Assembly: GCA_029866215.1 (NCBI GenBank)
Contig: JARWZU010000084.1
Span: 1-49,434, forward strand
Length of the DNA: 49,434 bases
Direction of reading: 5' to 3'
Source: Akkermansiaceae bacterium
GTDB lineage: Bacteria; Verrucomicrobiota; Verrucomicrobiia; Verrucomicrobiales; Akkermansiaceae
Part shown: piece by piece, positions 25,560 through 34,442 of the stretch
Numbering within the stretch: the first letter of the stretch is position 1
Layout: each line of letters begins with the position of its first letter
Position numbers and translations under genes: made by a program
The notes under the pieces: model-generated
Told to the model about the DNA's origin: nothing
Databases searched by the model: none
What the model saw: only the letters and a program-made list of their open reading frames with translations

Positions 25560-27683
25560 ATGGGGATTTTGCGTTCTTTTCGGCGATGGTTTTTTGCTGC
25601 GGTTTGGGTAGTGTTCTCGAATTGTGTTGAAGGGGCGCCACCCGTAGAGCAGATGCAGAGCAATTCGGTTTCCGATGGCCCAGTTCTTCGAAATGCTGCG
25701 GATGGAGCGATCAATACCCGCAAAGATGCGCGGGCGTTGACGCTAAAGATCCCAGCGCCACGCGGACAGATTGTGGACCGGGATGGCTTGCCGATCGCAC
25801 AGACGCAAGTGGCTTACCAGGTCGCAGTGCTATTTCAGCAGTTTGAAAACGCGGAGCGCGAGTTTGTAATCAATTGGGCGCGGACGAGGATCGATGCCTT
25901 GCGGACTCTCGTGAAAAGTCAGGTGCCACTGACCGATGACGAGATTTTTGAGCACTATCGGCACCGGCGGTGGTTGCCTTTGGCGGTAAGTGGGTGCCTG
26001 GATGCGAAGCAAGCCAGCGCGATTGAATCGAAGCTCATGTCGGGGTTGGTGTTGCATCCGATCTATCGACGGTTTTATCCGCAAGGTGATTTAGCAGCAC
26101 ATATTATCGGTTATGCGGGCAGTATCGGCAAGCTTCCCACGGGCCCTATCAATTTCAACGAACCCATGTGGGAAGAGTCGGAAGGGCGCGCTGGTTTCGA
26201 AAAGCTTTTCAACTCGCAGTTGACTGGCGAGCCCGGTACGAAGCGATTGTTGTTTGATGAAAATGGCAGTAAGTTGTTAGAAGAAGAGGTGAAGCGTCCA
26301 CGCGCTGGTGGGACCTTGGTGACCACGCTCAATCTGGGTTGGCAGAAGCTTGCAGAGCAGACTTTGCGCGAAGGGTGCAAGCGTGGGGCTTTCATCATGA
26401 TCGACGTGGTAACGGGTGAGGTTCTTGTCATGGCTTCGCGGCCCTCCTTTGATCTGAATCGCTTCATCCCCAACATCAATGAAGCCGAGTTCAAGGCGCT
26501 CGAGGGTGATCCCGCGCAGCCGCTTTTTGGTAGGGCGTTTCAGTCGGCGTATCCACCGGCATCAACCTACAAGGCGATCGTCGCCCTTGCGGCGCTCGAC
26601 AGAGGGACAGTGACTGAAGATTCGCTGATCGATTGTCCGGCGGCGATCAGTGTTGGGACTGCGACGTTCAATAACTGGACCAAAGTCCCTGAGGGCCCGA
26701 TCAATGTGAAGCGAGCTCTCGCGCGATCGTGCAACACGTGGTTCTATCAGGTAGGAATCAGTGTGGGCTCCACGGCTTTCCTGAATTTATCACGGCAGCT
26801 AGGGTATGGGGATCGCACGGGTTTGCCCTTGATCGGGGAAAGTCCTGGGCTGGTGCCGAATGATGCGTGGATGCTGAAGAATGAAAAACGCAAGATTCTC
26901 GATGGTGACACTGCCAATTTGTCGATAGGTCAGGGGAGTTTGCTAGCCTCGCCACTGCAGGTGGCACAGGCGATGGCCGGGATTGCAAATGGCGGGGCGC
27001 TTCCGAAACTTCGGCTGATTCGGCAGGTACAGGATTCGCGTGGAAGGGTGATTCAAGCGCCGATGCCCGAGCGTAGAAACGAGCTGAGGGTGGATCCAAA
27101 AAGCATCGAAGTGGTCCGGCAAGGCATGGCGGATGTTGTAAATTCTGGAGGTGGCACGGGGCATGGAGCTGGCCTAGAATATACCACGCTCTGTGGAAAG
27201 ACAGGGACAGCGCAATGGGGGCCCAAGGCGAAGAACCAGCGACTCGCATGGTTTGCCGGATTTTTGCCGCTAGAGAATCCTCGCTACGCTTTTGCCGTTC
27301 TTTATGAGGGGAGTCCCGGTGAAGTGGTATCTGGTGGTCGCATGGCCGCACCGATGGTCCGTAAGTTTTTTAAAGGTATCCAAGAGGATATTGCGGATAG
27401 CATCGCGCCGCCACAGAAGGCACTGGTGGTTGGTGCAGAGGCAAATCCTGTGGATGGAGTACCTCAAGAAAGCATCCCGACCGATCCTGATGGATTGGCA
27501 GGGGTGCCGATTTTAAAGGCTCTTCCCGTGGATTCACTTGAGGTGGAGCAGGTGTTGATCGGCGGCGATGGTGGCACTGCAGTTCCACCACTTCCAGAGA
27601 TTCCGGTGACGGAACCGCCAGTTGCTCGTGCGATCCAGGTACGGGAATTTGAGGTGATTGAGGATCCTACCGAGGAGCCGTGA
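25560..27683 (+). CDS. mrdA: Penicillin-binding protein 2 (class B transpeptidase)
   Basis: 707 residues from ATG 25560; a TTG at 25512 would add 16. It is a peptidoglycan DD-transpeptidase of cell elongation or a related role. One N-terminal hydrophobic segment (FFAAVWVVFSNC) is followed by VEGAPP, so it could be either a membrane anchor or a cleavable signal. The dimerisation domain opens with APRGQIVDRDGLPIA. The active-site motifs are STYK (Ser335), SCN (Ser390) and KTG (Lys547), all intact. The last roughly 90 residues are a Pro/Glu/Val-rich tail not needed for catalysis. No mreC, mreD or rodA gene lies beside it. The next gene starts 24 bases downstream and may be cotranscribed. Confidence 0.92.
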   Translation: MGILRSFRRWFFAAVWVVFSNCVEGAPPVEQMQSNSVSDGPVLRNAADGAINTRKDARALTLKIPAPRGQIVDRDGLPIAQTQVAYQVAVLFQQFENAEREFVINWARTRIDALRTLVKSQVPLTDDEIFEHYRHRRWLPLAVSGCLDAKQASAIESKLMSGLVLHPIYRRFYPQGDLAAHIIGYAGSIGKLPTGPINFNEPMWEESEGRAGFEKLFNSQLTGEPGTKRLLFDENGSKLLEEEVKRPRAGGTLVTTLNLGWQKLAEQTLREGCKRGAFIMIDVVTGEVLVMASRPSFDLNRFIPNINEAEFKALEGDPAQPLFGRAFQSAYPPASTYKAIVALAALDRGTVTEDSLIDCPAAISVGTATFNNWTKVPEGPINVKRALARSCNTWFYQVGISVGSTAFLNLSRQLGYGDRTGLPLIGESPGLVPNDAWMLKNEKRKILDGDTANLSIGQGSLLASPLQVAQAMAGIANGGALPKLRLIRQVQDSRGRVIQAPMPERRNELRVDPKSIEVVRQGMADVVNSGGGTGHGAGLEYTTLCGKTGTAQWGPKAKNQRLAWFAGFLPLENPRYAFAVLYEGSPGEVVSGGRMAAPMVRKFFKGIQEDIADSIAPPQKALVVGAEANPVDGVPQESIPTDPDGLAGVPILKALPVDSLEVEQVLIGGDGGTAVPPLPEIPVTEPPVARAIQVREFEVIEDPTEEP

Positions 27684-27707
27684 GCGGACACTCTCAAAGA
27701 CGACAAA

Positions 27708-28640
27708 ATGAGGAGTTCACTCAAATGTTTTACGGTGAAGTGGGTTTCATTCCTAAACGTCACTTTTGGAATTCTTTGCCATACGGTTTGGGCATCCAGC
27801 GCCAATGCAAGCGAGTTCACTGCGGTTGCGGAGCGTCAGCGGATTCAATCGCCTGCAGTTCTTGAGGCGAGCGGGTTAGCGGTTTCTCCGTCGAATCCTC
27901 AGTTCCTCTGGGTGCTCAATGATAGTGGCGCAACACCCGATGTTCATTTGATGGGAATTGATGGTACTAGCCGTGGGGTGGTGCGGCTGAAAAACAGCCG
28001 AAACATCGACTGGGAAGATCTAGCAGCATTCTCGTTAAATCAGAAGTCCTATCTACTAGTAGCTGACATCGGCGATAATGGAGCCAAGCGCAAGTCTTGT
28101 ATGTTGTATGTGCTGCGCGAACCATCGCTTCCCAAGGCTGGCAAGACTCTCGATGGAAAAGCGGTTCCTGCATGGCAAATCGAATTCCGCTATGAAGACG
28201 GTTCACGAGATTGTGAAGCCATCGGTGTGGATGTTGCGAAGGGCAAGGTGATCCTTATCAGTAAGCGAACGCTAACGCCACAGGTGTATGAATTGCCATT
28301 GAGAGCGCCCACGAAAGGTGGTGTTCAGATCGCGCGAAAGGTTGGTAAGGTATTGGTTAGGTCGCCATTCGATGAGCTCGTTCCCGTTTCAAATCAACCG
28401 ACGGGTCTCACGATCGCTCGTGACCGTTCGCAGGCTGCAGTCATCACGTACTATGGAATTTTTCTATTTCCACGAGCGGCGAATGAAAGCTGGGCGACTG
28501 CATTTGCGCGTCCTTATGCATCGCGAATACCGCATTTTCTTGGGCAGGCGGAGTCGGTTGCCTTCACGAACGATGGAACAACGCTCTACGCGGTCTCTGA
28601 AGGTGTCCAGTCACCCGTTGCTCGGTTCCGCAAGAGGTGA
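27708..28640 (+). CDS. Exported propeller-like protein of unknown function
   Basis: 310 residues. The N-terminus has a basic start and a hydrophobic stretch ending near ASSANASEF, a likely export signal of about 35 residues. The body has repeated strand-turn units such as GLAVSPSNPQFLWVLNDSG, DWEDLAAFSLNQKSYLLVAD, GDNGAKRKS, and NQPTGLTIARDRSQAAVITY. This resembles exported NHL/phytase-like or SdiA-regulated-like beta-propellers. I do not recognise a specific family, so no activity is claimed. The gene begins 24 bases after the PBP2 gene on the same strand, which suggests joint transcription, but a joint role is not evident. Confidence 0.6.
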   Translation: MRSSLKCFTVKWVSFLNVTFGILCHTVWASSANASEFTAVAERQRIQSPAVLEASGLAVSPSNPQFLWVLNDSGATPDVHLMGIDGTSRGVVRLKNSRNIDWEDLAAFSLNQKSYLLVADIGDNGAKRKSCMLYVLREPSLPKAGKTLDGKAVPAWQIEFRYEDGSRDCEAIGVDVAKGKVILISKRTLTPQVYELPLRAPTKGGVQIARKVGKVLVRSPFDELVPVSNQPTGLTIARDRSQAAVITYYGIFLFPRAANESWATAFARPYASRIPHFLGQAESVAFTNDGTTLYAVSEGVQSPVARFRKR

Positions 28641-28699
28641 GATTGAATCTAATAGGAAAATTTTTCGTGCCTCTTGAGTTGAGAATCAGCTTGCTAGAT

Positions 28700-29431
28700 T
28701 TATCGCATCAATCGCATTTCGATGTCCGAGAGCACTGGATCAGAAATGAGCATTAGCGGATGCATGAGGACCGGGAATTCGAGGTTTTCTGCGCAGTCCC
28801 AGATCGAGCTTTTGGCTGGTAGAATCATGAGATCCATGGGGGTTCGGTAGGAGGTGATCTGGATGGGTTTGAGGCGGTCCTGTGTTTTTCGAAGATTATT
28901 GAGAAACAGGCTGCCGGGGCGCATGTCCTTCGCGCCGAGTGATGGATAGAGAAAAGCGGTGAGAGTGCCATGGTGTGGCGATGAAATCGTGATGAAATTC
29001 TCACAGCGTGTGGCGCCGCCAAGTTCCTGAAGGTACTGGCGGCTGACGAGTCCGCCCATGCTGAAGCCCACCACGTTGACGGGTTCCGATGGGCCGAACC
29101 TCACGTCGATGTCCCGCTTGAGTTTCGCTGCAATGTCTTCGAGTCCACCGCGGCCATCGTTGGGTTTCAGGCTGGGCACGAAGCAATCGAAGCCGCGCCC
29201 TTCGAGCCTTCTCCGTAGCATTTTAAAGCATGAATCGGTGTCGAGAAATCCATGAACTAGCACCACTCGTTTCACCCTTGGGGTCGAGGTCGGGGATGAC
29301 GTAAGTGATTCGGAATTGGTGAACGGTTTGACAGGCTTCACAGGTGGTGACAAGTTAGAGGTGGTATGATACGCGCACGAGGTGCTCGCCACAAGAGATG
29401 CGATCAGAAGGTTTTTGAGGTTGCGGATCAT
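28700..29431 (-). CDS. Alpha/beta hydrolase lipoprotein (triacylglycerol lipase-like esterase)
   Basis: 243 residues. The leader ends in ASTSC with Cys19 as the likely lipidated residue, then a Pro/Ser/Thr-rich linker to about residue 53. The hydrolase fold starts at RVVLVHGFLD, where the HG supplies the oxyanion hole. The nucleophile elbow is GFSMGG with Ser124, and a PHHGT segment follows, as in lipases and palmitoyl-thioesterase-like enzymes. The acid and His of the triad are probably Asp near PMDLMILPAKSS and His near LMHPL, but this is by position only. Expected to sit in the envelope and cleave an ester or lipid. It starts 10 bases after the HIT gene, so they form a pair. Confidence 0.82.
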   Translation of the reverse strand: MIRNLKNLLIASLVASTSCAYHTTSNLSPPVKPVKPFTNSESLTSSPTSTPRVKRVVLVHGFLDTDSCFKMLRRRLEGRGFDCFVPSLKPNDGRGGLEDIAAKLKRDIDVRFGPSEPVNVVGFSMGGLVSRQYLQELGGATRCENFITISSPHHGTLTAFLYPSLGAKDMRPGSLFLNNLRKTQDRLKPIQITSYRTPMDLMILPAKSSIWDCAENLEFPVLMHPLMLISDPVLSDIEMRLMR

Positions 29432-29441
29432 TCGTCAGGAT

Positions 29442-29813
<372 letters not shown>

Positions 29814-30019
29814 TCACGCATGCAAGCTTGGGAAAAGTCTTGCAAATGCAGTCGATGCCACTATCGCTTCGTGGCGACGCCTTTCGGGGTGTCGGGGGGT
29901 CAGTTGATTGGCTCCGCCCTTTTCCGGTCTTCATCGATGAGAGATTGTTTGAGGTTATTCTAAACCGCTCATCGACACCGCCCGCAGCCCCAGATGGGCT
30001 AGGCAGGCCAATTACACAC

Positions 30020-31348
30020 ATGACCCCGACTGAATTCGAGGCGTTGCCATTGGCAGCGCCCCTGCAACGCGCATTGCGCGAACTGAATTATCAAACGCCA
30101 TCGCCCGTTCAGGCGCAGGCAATTCCCTTGCTCCTTGAAGGACGCGATCTTCTAGGTTGCGCCCAGACCGGCACTGGAAAAACCGCAAGTTTCGCTCTGC
30201 CGATTCTTCATGCAATCCACTCGAATCCACGCCAAGTGCGCCCGAAATCCTGCCGCACCCTGGTGCTTGCGCCGACTCGTGAGCTTGCGGGTCAAGTGGG
30301 CAAGAGTTTCACCACCTACGGCCAGCACGTTCGATTCCGCCAAACGCTGATCTATGGCGGCGTTGGCCAAAATCCGCAAGTTTCGGCGATGCGCGGTGGT
30401 GTCGATGTGCTGGTGGCGACGCCCGGACGCCTGCTTGATCTCATCGAACAACGGGCAGTTGATCTCTCCAGCGTTGAATTTTTCGTATTAGACGAAGTGG
30501 ACCGAATGTTAGACATGGGATTCCTTCGCGATGTGAAGCGGATCGTTTCGCTTCTCCCATCGAATCGGCAATCGCTGTTTTTCTCTGCCACTCTCGCGCC
30601 TAACATTGTCGAGCTCGCTCAAACGATTCTGCGCAATCCTGCCCGTGTCAGTATCGCGCCAGAGACTACAACCGCAGAGCGTATTGAGCAGCAAGTGTGC
30701 TTTGTCGATCGTGAAAGCAAGAAGCCGCTTCTGGAGCAATTGTTGAGAGTTCAAGCCGATGCCGTGGAGGGGAAGCTGACGATCGTCTTTAGCCGGACCA
30801 AGCATGGAGCGAATAAGCTGGCGAAGAGTCTTTGCGCAGCAGGCTTCCCTGCAGATGCGATTCATGGAAACAAGTCCCAAGCTCAACGCGAGAAAGCCCT
30901 GGAGCGCTTTAAAAAAGGTCTAACCCCTGTGTTGGTCGCTACGGATGTCGCAGCTCGCGGGGTCGACGTGAAGGACGTCGGGCTGGTGGTCAATTTTGAT
31001 TTGCCGAATGAGCCTGAGGCCTATGTCCACCGGATTGGCCGGACCGGTCGCGCGGGTGCCGATGGCCGGGCGGTTTCATTTTGTGCCGATGACGAGTTGG
31101 AGTACCTCCGTGAGATCGAAAAGGTCATCAAAATGCCAGTTCCGCGGTGGGACGACCATCAGTGGCACCTTGAGGCGCTCGCGGAGCGGCACCTGAGAAT
31201 CAAAACTGGCGGCGGCAAGGCACCGCAATCTCAAGGCGGGCGTCGCCAAGGAGGAGGAGGCGGAAATCGACGTGGAAACAACGGGGGGACTCGGGACTAC
31301 AGTAACGCATCGGGCCGTCAAAATCGCCGTGGTCCGGCGTCTCGCTAG
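30020..31348 (+). CDS. DEAD-box-family ATP-dependent RNA helicase (RhlE-like) with DEVD box
   Basis: 442 residues from the ATG at 30020, which precedes the Q motif (LNYQTPSPVQAQAIP); an upstream TTG at 29828 adds 64 residues with no helicase character. Motifs in order: AQTGTGKT (Walker A), PTRELAGQV, TPGR, DEVD at 158-161, SATLA, and ATDVAARGVD and HRIGRTGRAG (helicase motifs V and VI). Motif II is DEVD instead of DEAD, still keeping the catalytic Asp-Glu. The C-terminal tail (about 395-442) is Gly/Arg/Gln-rich and basic, as in RhlE-type proteins, and probably binds RNA. The role is likely ribosome assembly or RNA turnover. Confidence 0.93.
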   Translation: MTPTEFEALPLAAPLQRALRELNYQTPSPVQAQAIPLLLEGRDLLGCAQTGTGKTASFALPILHAIHSNPRQVRPKSCRTLVLAPTRELAGQVGKSFTTYGQHVRFRQTLIYGGVGQNPQVSAMRGGVDVLVATPGRLLDLIEQRAVDLSSVEFFVLDEVDRMLDMGFLRDVKRIVSLLPSNRQSLFFSATLAPNIVELAQTILRNPARVSIAPETTTAERIEQQVCFVDRESKKPLLEQLLRVQADAVEGKLTIVFSRTKHGANKLAKSLCAAGFPADAIHGNKSQAQREKALERFKKGLTPVLVATDVAARGVDVKDVGLVVNFDLPNEPEAYVHRIGRTGRAGADGRAVSFCADDELEYLREIEKVIKMPVPRWDDHQWHLEALAERHLRIKTGGGKAPQSQGGRRQGGGGGNRRGNNGGTRDYSNASGRQNRRGPASR

Positions 31349-31426
31349 AGGTCGAGTGCAGAGATTTTCCCATCCAGATCCCTCCGAGCTTGCTCTGGGA
31401 GTTTTCCCGGGCATGCTCACGGCGTT

Positions 31427-32926
31427 GTGAGTCCCATTCCGGTAGAACCATCGTTAGAAGCCTTCGTTGAGCTGGCGAAGCGGGGCAATGTTGTGCCCGT
31501 TTACACCCAGCTTGCCGCTGATTTCGAGACCCCATTGTCCGCATATCTCAAGTTGCGGGATAACTGTCACTCGTTCCTCTTGGAGAGTGCCGAGAGCACG
31601 GAAAAGGGCGGGCGATGGTCGATTGTTGGAAGTGGTCCACGTTTGGTTTTCCAGGCCCGTGGCAAGGAAATCACCATCACCGAGGGTTCGAAATCTCGGA
31701 CATTCACTGCGGAGGACGACGTGCTTGCGGCGTTGGAACGCGAGATGTCGCCGTATCATCCGGTAACTCACGGTGCGTTGCCCCAGTTTTCCGGAGGGAT
31801 GGTCGGCTATCTCTCGTACGATGCGGTTCGGCAGTTTGAATCGACGCTTGGTCCGCCGCCGCCCGATGTGCTTGGGATTCCGGATGCCATGTTCATGTTG
31901 GCTGACACCTTGCTGGTGTTTGATCATCGATTACGACGGGTGCAGGTGATCGCGAACGCATTGATCGACGAGTTTTCGACCCCAGATGAAGCCTTTGCGG
32001 CTGCTCGCGGGCGCATCGCCGCGATGGTCGAAATCCTCAACCGCCCACTCCATGTCCCAGCGCTCAATGGTCTCGTGAAAGTGGAACCGGTCGATGCCCA
32101 GAGCAACACCACCCAGGAGGAATTCGAAACCATGGTGCGCGAGGGTAAGGAGTTCATCGCGGCTGGGGACATCTTTCAATTTGTGCCGAGCCAGCGGTTT
32201 GAGACGGAGTTCGATCGTCCCGCAGTGGATCTTTATCGCGCGCTGCGCTTGGTTAATCCGTCGCCCTACATGTTCATTCTAGAGCTTGGTGATTTCGCGC
32301 TGGTTGGTAGTTCGCCCGAAGTGCATGTCCGCTCGGTAGAGGGTCGCATTGATATCCGGCCGATCGCAGGAACACGCTGGAGAGGTAAAACGATGGAGGA
32401 GGACGATGCGCTGGCAAGTGATCTTCTAGCAGATCCAAAGGAACGTGCTGAACACTTGATGCTCGTAGATCTCGCGCGAAACGACGTGGGGCGCATCGCA
32501 AAGCACGGCAAGGTCAGCGTGGATGATTTCATGATCGTCGAGCGCTACAGCCATGTGATGCACATCGTTTCAAATGTTTCAGGCGAACTTGATCCATCGC
32601 ACAGCGCCTATGATGTGCTGCGGGCGACTTTCCCAGCAGGCACTGTCAGTGGAGCTCCAAAGATTCGAGCGATGCAGATCATCAATTCATTAGAAAAAAC
32701 TAAGCGCTGTGCCTATGCAGGTGCAGTGGGTTATTTTGGCTTCGATGGTTCACACGATTCATGCATCACCCTGCGGACGTGTTTGCTCAAGGGGGGTAAA
32801 GCCTATGTTCAAGCGGGAGCAGGTGTGGTTGCAGACTCGAATCCGACCTACGAATATGAAGAAACCGTGAACAAGGCGAAGGGAATGCTGCGTGCCATCG
32901 CACTCGCCCGTACCCTGAAAGACTGA
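31427..32926 (+). CDS. trpE: Anthranilate synthase component I
   Basis: 499 residues with a GTG start (31427), since the nearby ATG is out of frame. With TrpG and glutamine-derived ammonia it converts chorismate to anthranilate, the first step of tryptophan synthesis. The N-terminal domain (about 20-170) contains the feedback-site-like segment LLESAE; the chorismate-binding domain (about 225-495) contains the family signature [26 protein letters not shown] and [14 protein letters not shown]. Length and motif content point to TrpE rather than PabB. It lies 31 bases before trpG. No leader-peptide attenuator with Trp codons is visible in the 78 bases upstream. Confidence 0.95.
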   Translation: MSPIPVEPSLEAFVELAKRGNVVPVYTQLAADFETPLSAYLKLRDNCHSFLLESAESTEKGGRWSIVGSGPRLVFQARGKEITITEGSKSRTFTAEDDVLAALEREMSPYHPVTHGALPQFSGGMVGYLSYDAVRQFESTLGPPPPDVLGIPDAMFMLADTLLVFDHRLRRVQVIANALIDEFSTPDEAFAAARGRIAAMVEILNRPLHVPALNGLVKVEPVDAQSNTTQEEFETMVREGKEFIAAGDIFQFVPSQRFETEFDRPAVDLYRALRLVNPSPYMFILELGDFALVGSSPEVHVRSVEGRIDIRPIAGTRWRGKTMEEDDALASDLLADPKERAEHLMLVDLARNDVGRIAKHGKVSVDDFMIVERYSHVMHIVSNVSGELDPSHSAYDVLRATFPAGTVSGAPKIRAMQIINSLEKTKRCAYAGAVGYFGFDGSHDSCITLRTCLLKGGKAYVQAGAGVVADSNPTYEYEETVNKAKGMLRAIALARTLKD

Positions 32927-32957
32927 ACCCGAATTTCTAACTGAGCATTTTATCGCC

Positions 32958-33521
32958 ATGCTTCTCATCATTGATAACTACGATTCGTTCACCTACAACC
33001 TTGTTCAATACTTTGGTGAACTCGGAGTGGAGATGAAAATTTTCCGCAACGATGTTCTCACTGTCGAGGACGTTAAGGCACTGCGCCCTGAGCGGATTTG
33101 CATTTCGCCCGGGCCCTGCACGCCTAATGAGGCTGGGATTTCCTGCGAGTTGATCAAAGAAATGGGGGCTACGACGCCCATTCTCGGGGTTTGCCTCGGT
33201 CATCAATCGATCGGCCAAGTATATGGTGGCGATGTGGTTCGCGCTGATCGTCTCATGCATGGAAAGACCTCGCCGATCCAGCATGCGGGCAAAAGTGTGT
33301 TTGTGGGCATGCCGAATCCATTTGAAGCGACACGCTACCACTCGCTTATTGTGAAACGTGAGACTCTCCCTGCCTGTTTGGAAATCACCGCTTGGACGGA
33401 GGAAGGGGAAATCATGGGCTTACAACATCGAGAGTATCCGGTTCACGGTGTGCAGTTTCATCCTGAGTCGATTCTCACGCAGGACGGCAAGCGGCTACTG
33501 GAGAATTTCCTAAAGCTCTAA
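32958..33521 (+). CDS. trpG: Anthranilate synthase component II (glutamine amidotransferase)
   Basis: 187 residues, a class I glutamine amidotransferase. The catalytic Cys is in [10 protein letters not shown], and the His-Glu pair is in VQFHPESIL; the opening [19 protein letters not shown] is diagnostic of TrpG/PabA. It delivers ammonia to TrpE. It may also serve aminodeoxychorismate synthesis, since many bacteria use a single TrpG/PabA protein for both. No trpD, trpC or other tryptophan genes follow; instead a convergent DeoR-family gene ends 13 bases away. Confidence 0.95.
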   Translation: MLLIIDNYDSFTYNLVQYFGELGVEMKIFRNDVLTVEDVKALRPERICISPGPCTPNEAGISCELIKEMGATTPILGVCLGHQSIGQVYGGDVVRADRLMHGKTSPIQHAGKSVFVGMPNPFEATRYHSLIVKRETLPACLEITAWTEEGEIMGLQHREYPVHGVQFHPESILTQDGKRLLENFLKL

Positions 33522-33534
33522 CCGCCTGTGATTC

Positions 33535-34293
33535 TCAGATTCCGTGGAGGACCTCCACTCCCCGTTCTTCCAGTTCTTTTGCGAATTCGCTGTCCACTCG
33601 GTCGGTGATCAGGCAGCTGAGATCGCTAACCTCGGCAAAGAAAAAGGCGGATTTCTGAGAGAGTTTCGAGTGGTCTGCTAGAAAAACCACGTCTTCAGCG
33701 CTGGCAATGACACGCTCCTTGAATGCGGCTTGCAGAGGATTGCTTTCGCTGATCCCGCGCTCGAGATGGATGCCGTTCCCGGAGAAAAACATCCGGTGGA
33801 TGTTGTACCGCTTCAACGAGTTTTCAGCGCTTAGGCCGACAAACGACCGCGATTTCGCATCGAACGTGCCACCTGGGCAGATCAGGTCGATGTTTGGCCG
33901 GTCCGCGAGGGCGGTGAAAACATTCAAGGCGTTGGTGAGAATCGTCAGTGGGAAATCCGGCAGAAAACCTGCTAGGGTCAACACGGTTGAACTGGCATCG
34001 AGGAAGATGGTTTCATTTGCCTTGATGCGACTTGCAGCGAGGCGGGCGATGGCCTGCTTTTCTTCTCGGTGGATCGCCTGGCGCTCGGTGAAGGGGAGTT
34101 CCTCGCGGGTTCGCTGGGGTCGGCTTGCCCCGCCATGCGTACGAATTAGCTCGCCACGCTTTTCGAGGATTTCGAAGTCCTTCCGAATCGTTTCATCGGT
34201 CACACCTAAATCTGCAGCAGTTTCGGCAGTGCGCAGGGAACCATTCCCGTGTAGGAGTCTCAGAATCTGGCGTTGGCGGTCAATCGCGAGCAT
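33535..34293 (-). CDS. DeoR/GlpR-family transcriptional regulator of sugar metabolism
   Basis: 252 residues from the ATG at 34293 (opening MLAIDRQRQILRLL). An ATG at 34350 would add 19 residues and run over the operator candidate, so it is less likely. The DeoR helix-turn-helix is at about 5-57 (VTDETIRKDFEILEKRGELIRTHGGA), followed by the DeoRC sugar-phosphate sensor domain, including IFLDASSTVLTLA and ILTNALNV with the expected ligand-site spacing. These regulators are usually repressors released by a phosphorylated sugar. It is divergent from the bifunctional aldolase/dehydrogenase gene, with an inverted repeat between them, so that gene is its most probable target. The downstream minus-strand sugar operon might be another. 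Confidence 0.93.
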   Translation of the reverse strand: MLAIDRQRQILRLLHGNGSLRTAETAADLGVTDETIRKDFEILEKRGELIRTHGGASRPQRTREELPFTERQAIHREEKQAIARLAASRIKANETIFLDASSTVLTLAGFLPDFPLTILTNALNVFTALADRPNIDLICPGGTFDAKSRSFVGLSAENSLKRYNIHRMFFSGNGIHLERGISESNPLQAAFKERVIASAEDVVFLADHSKLSQKSAFFFAEVSDLSCLITDRVDSEFAKELEERGVEVLHGI

Positions 34294-34306
34294 GACTTGT
34301 GAAAAT

Positions 34307-34371
34307 CTTTGTTTCGTTGGTATTTTTTGGTTTTTGATTTGACATGTCAACTAAATCCAACAAAAACAAAG
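34307..34371. promoter_or_regulatory. Candidate operator of the DeoR regulator
   Basis: Between the two divergent starts, CTTTGTTTCGTTGG (34307-34320) and CCAACAAAAACAAAG (34357-34371) form a long imperfect inverted repeat. Inside it is a perfect 12-base palindrome TTGACATGTCAA (34339-34350). The region is otherwise AT-rich, as expected for a shared divergent promoter. DeoR-family operators are commonly spaced inverted repeats. Assignment to this regulator is inference from position. Confidence 0.55.
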
Positions 34372-34442
34372 CAGATTCACGTGGGCCCGGGCCAAGATTG
34401 GTTCGACGCGTGAAGACCCACCACCATTTATTCAAAACCACC

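Noticed and set aside
29828-30019. N-terminal extension of the helicase from a TTG codon
   Set aside because: The extension has no helicase character, crosses the divergent promoter region and starts with a rare codon; the ATG at 30020 directly precedes the Q motif.
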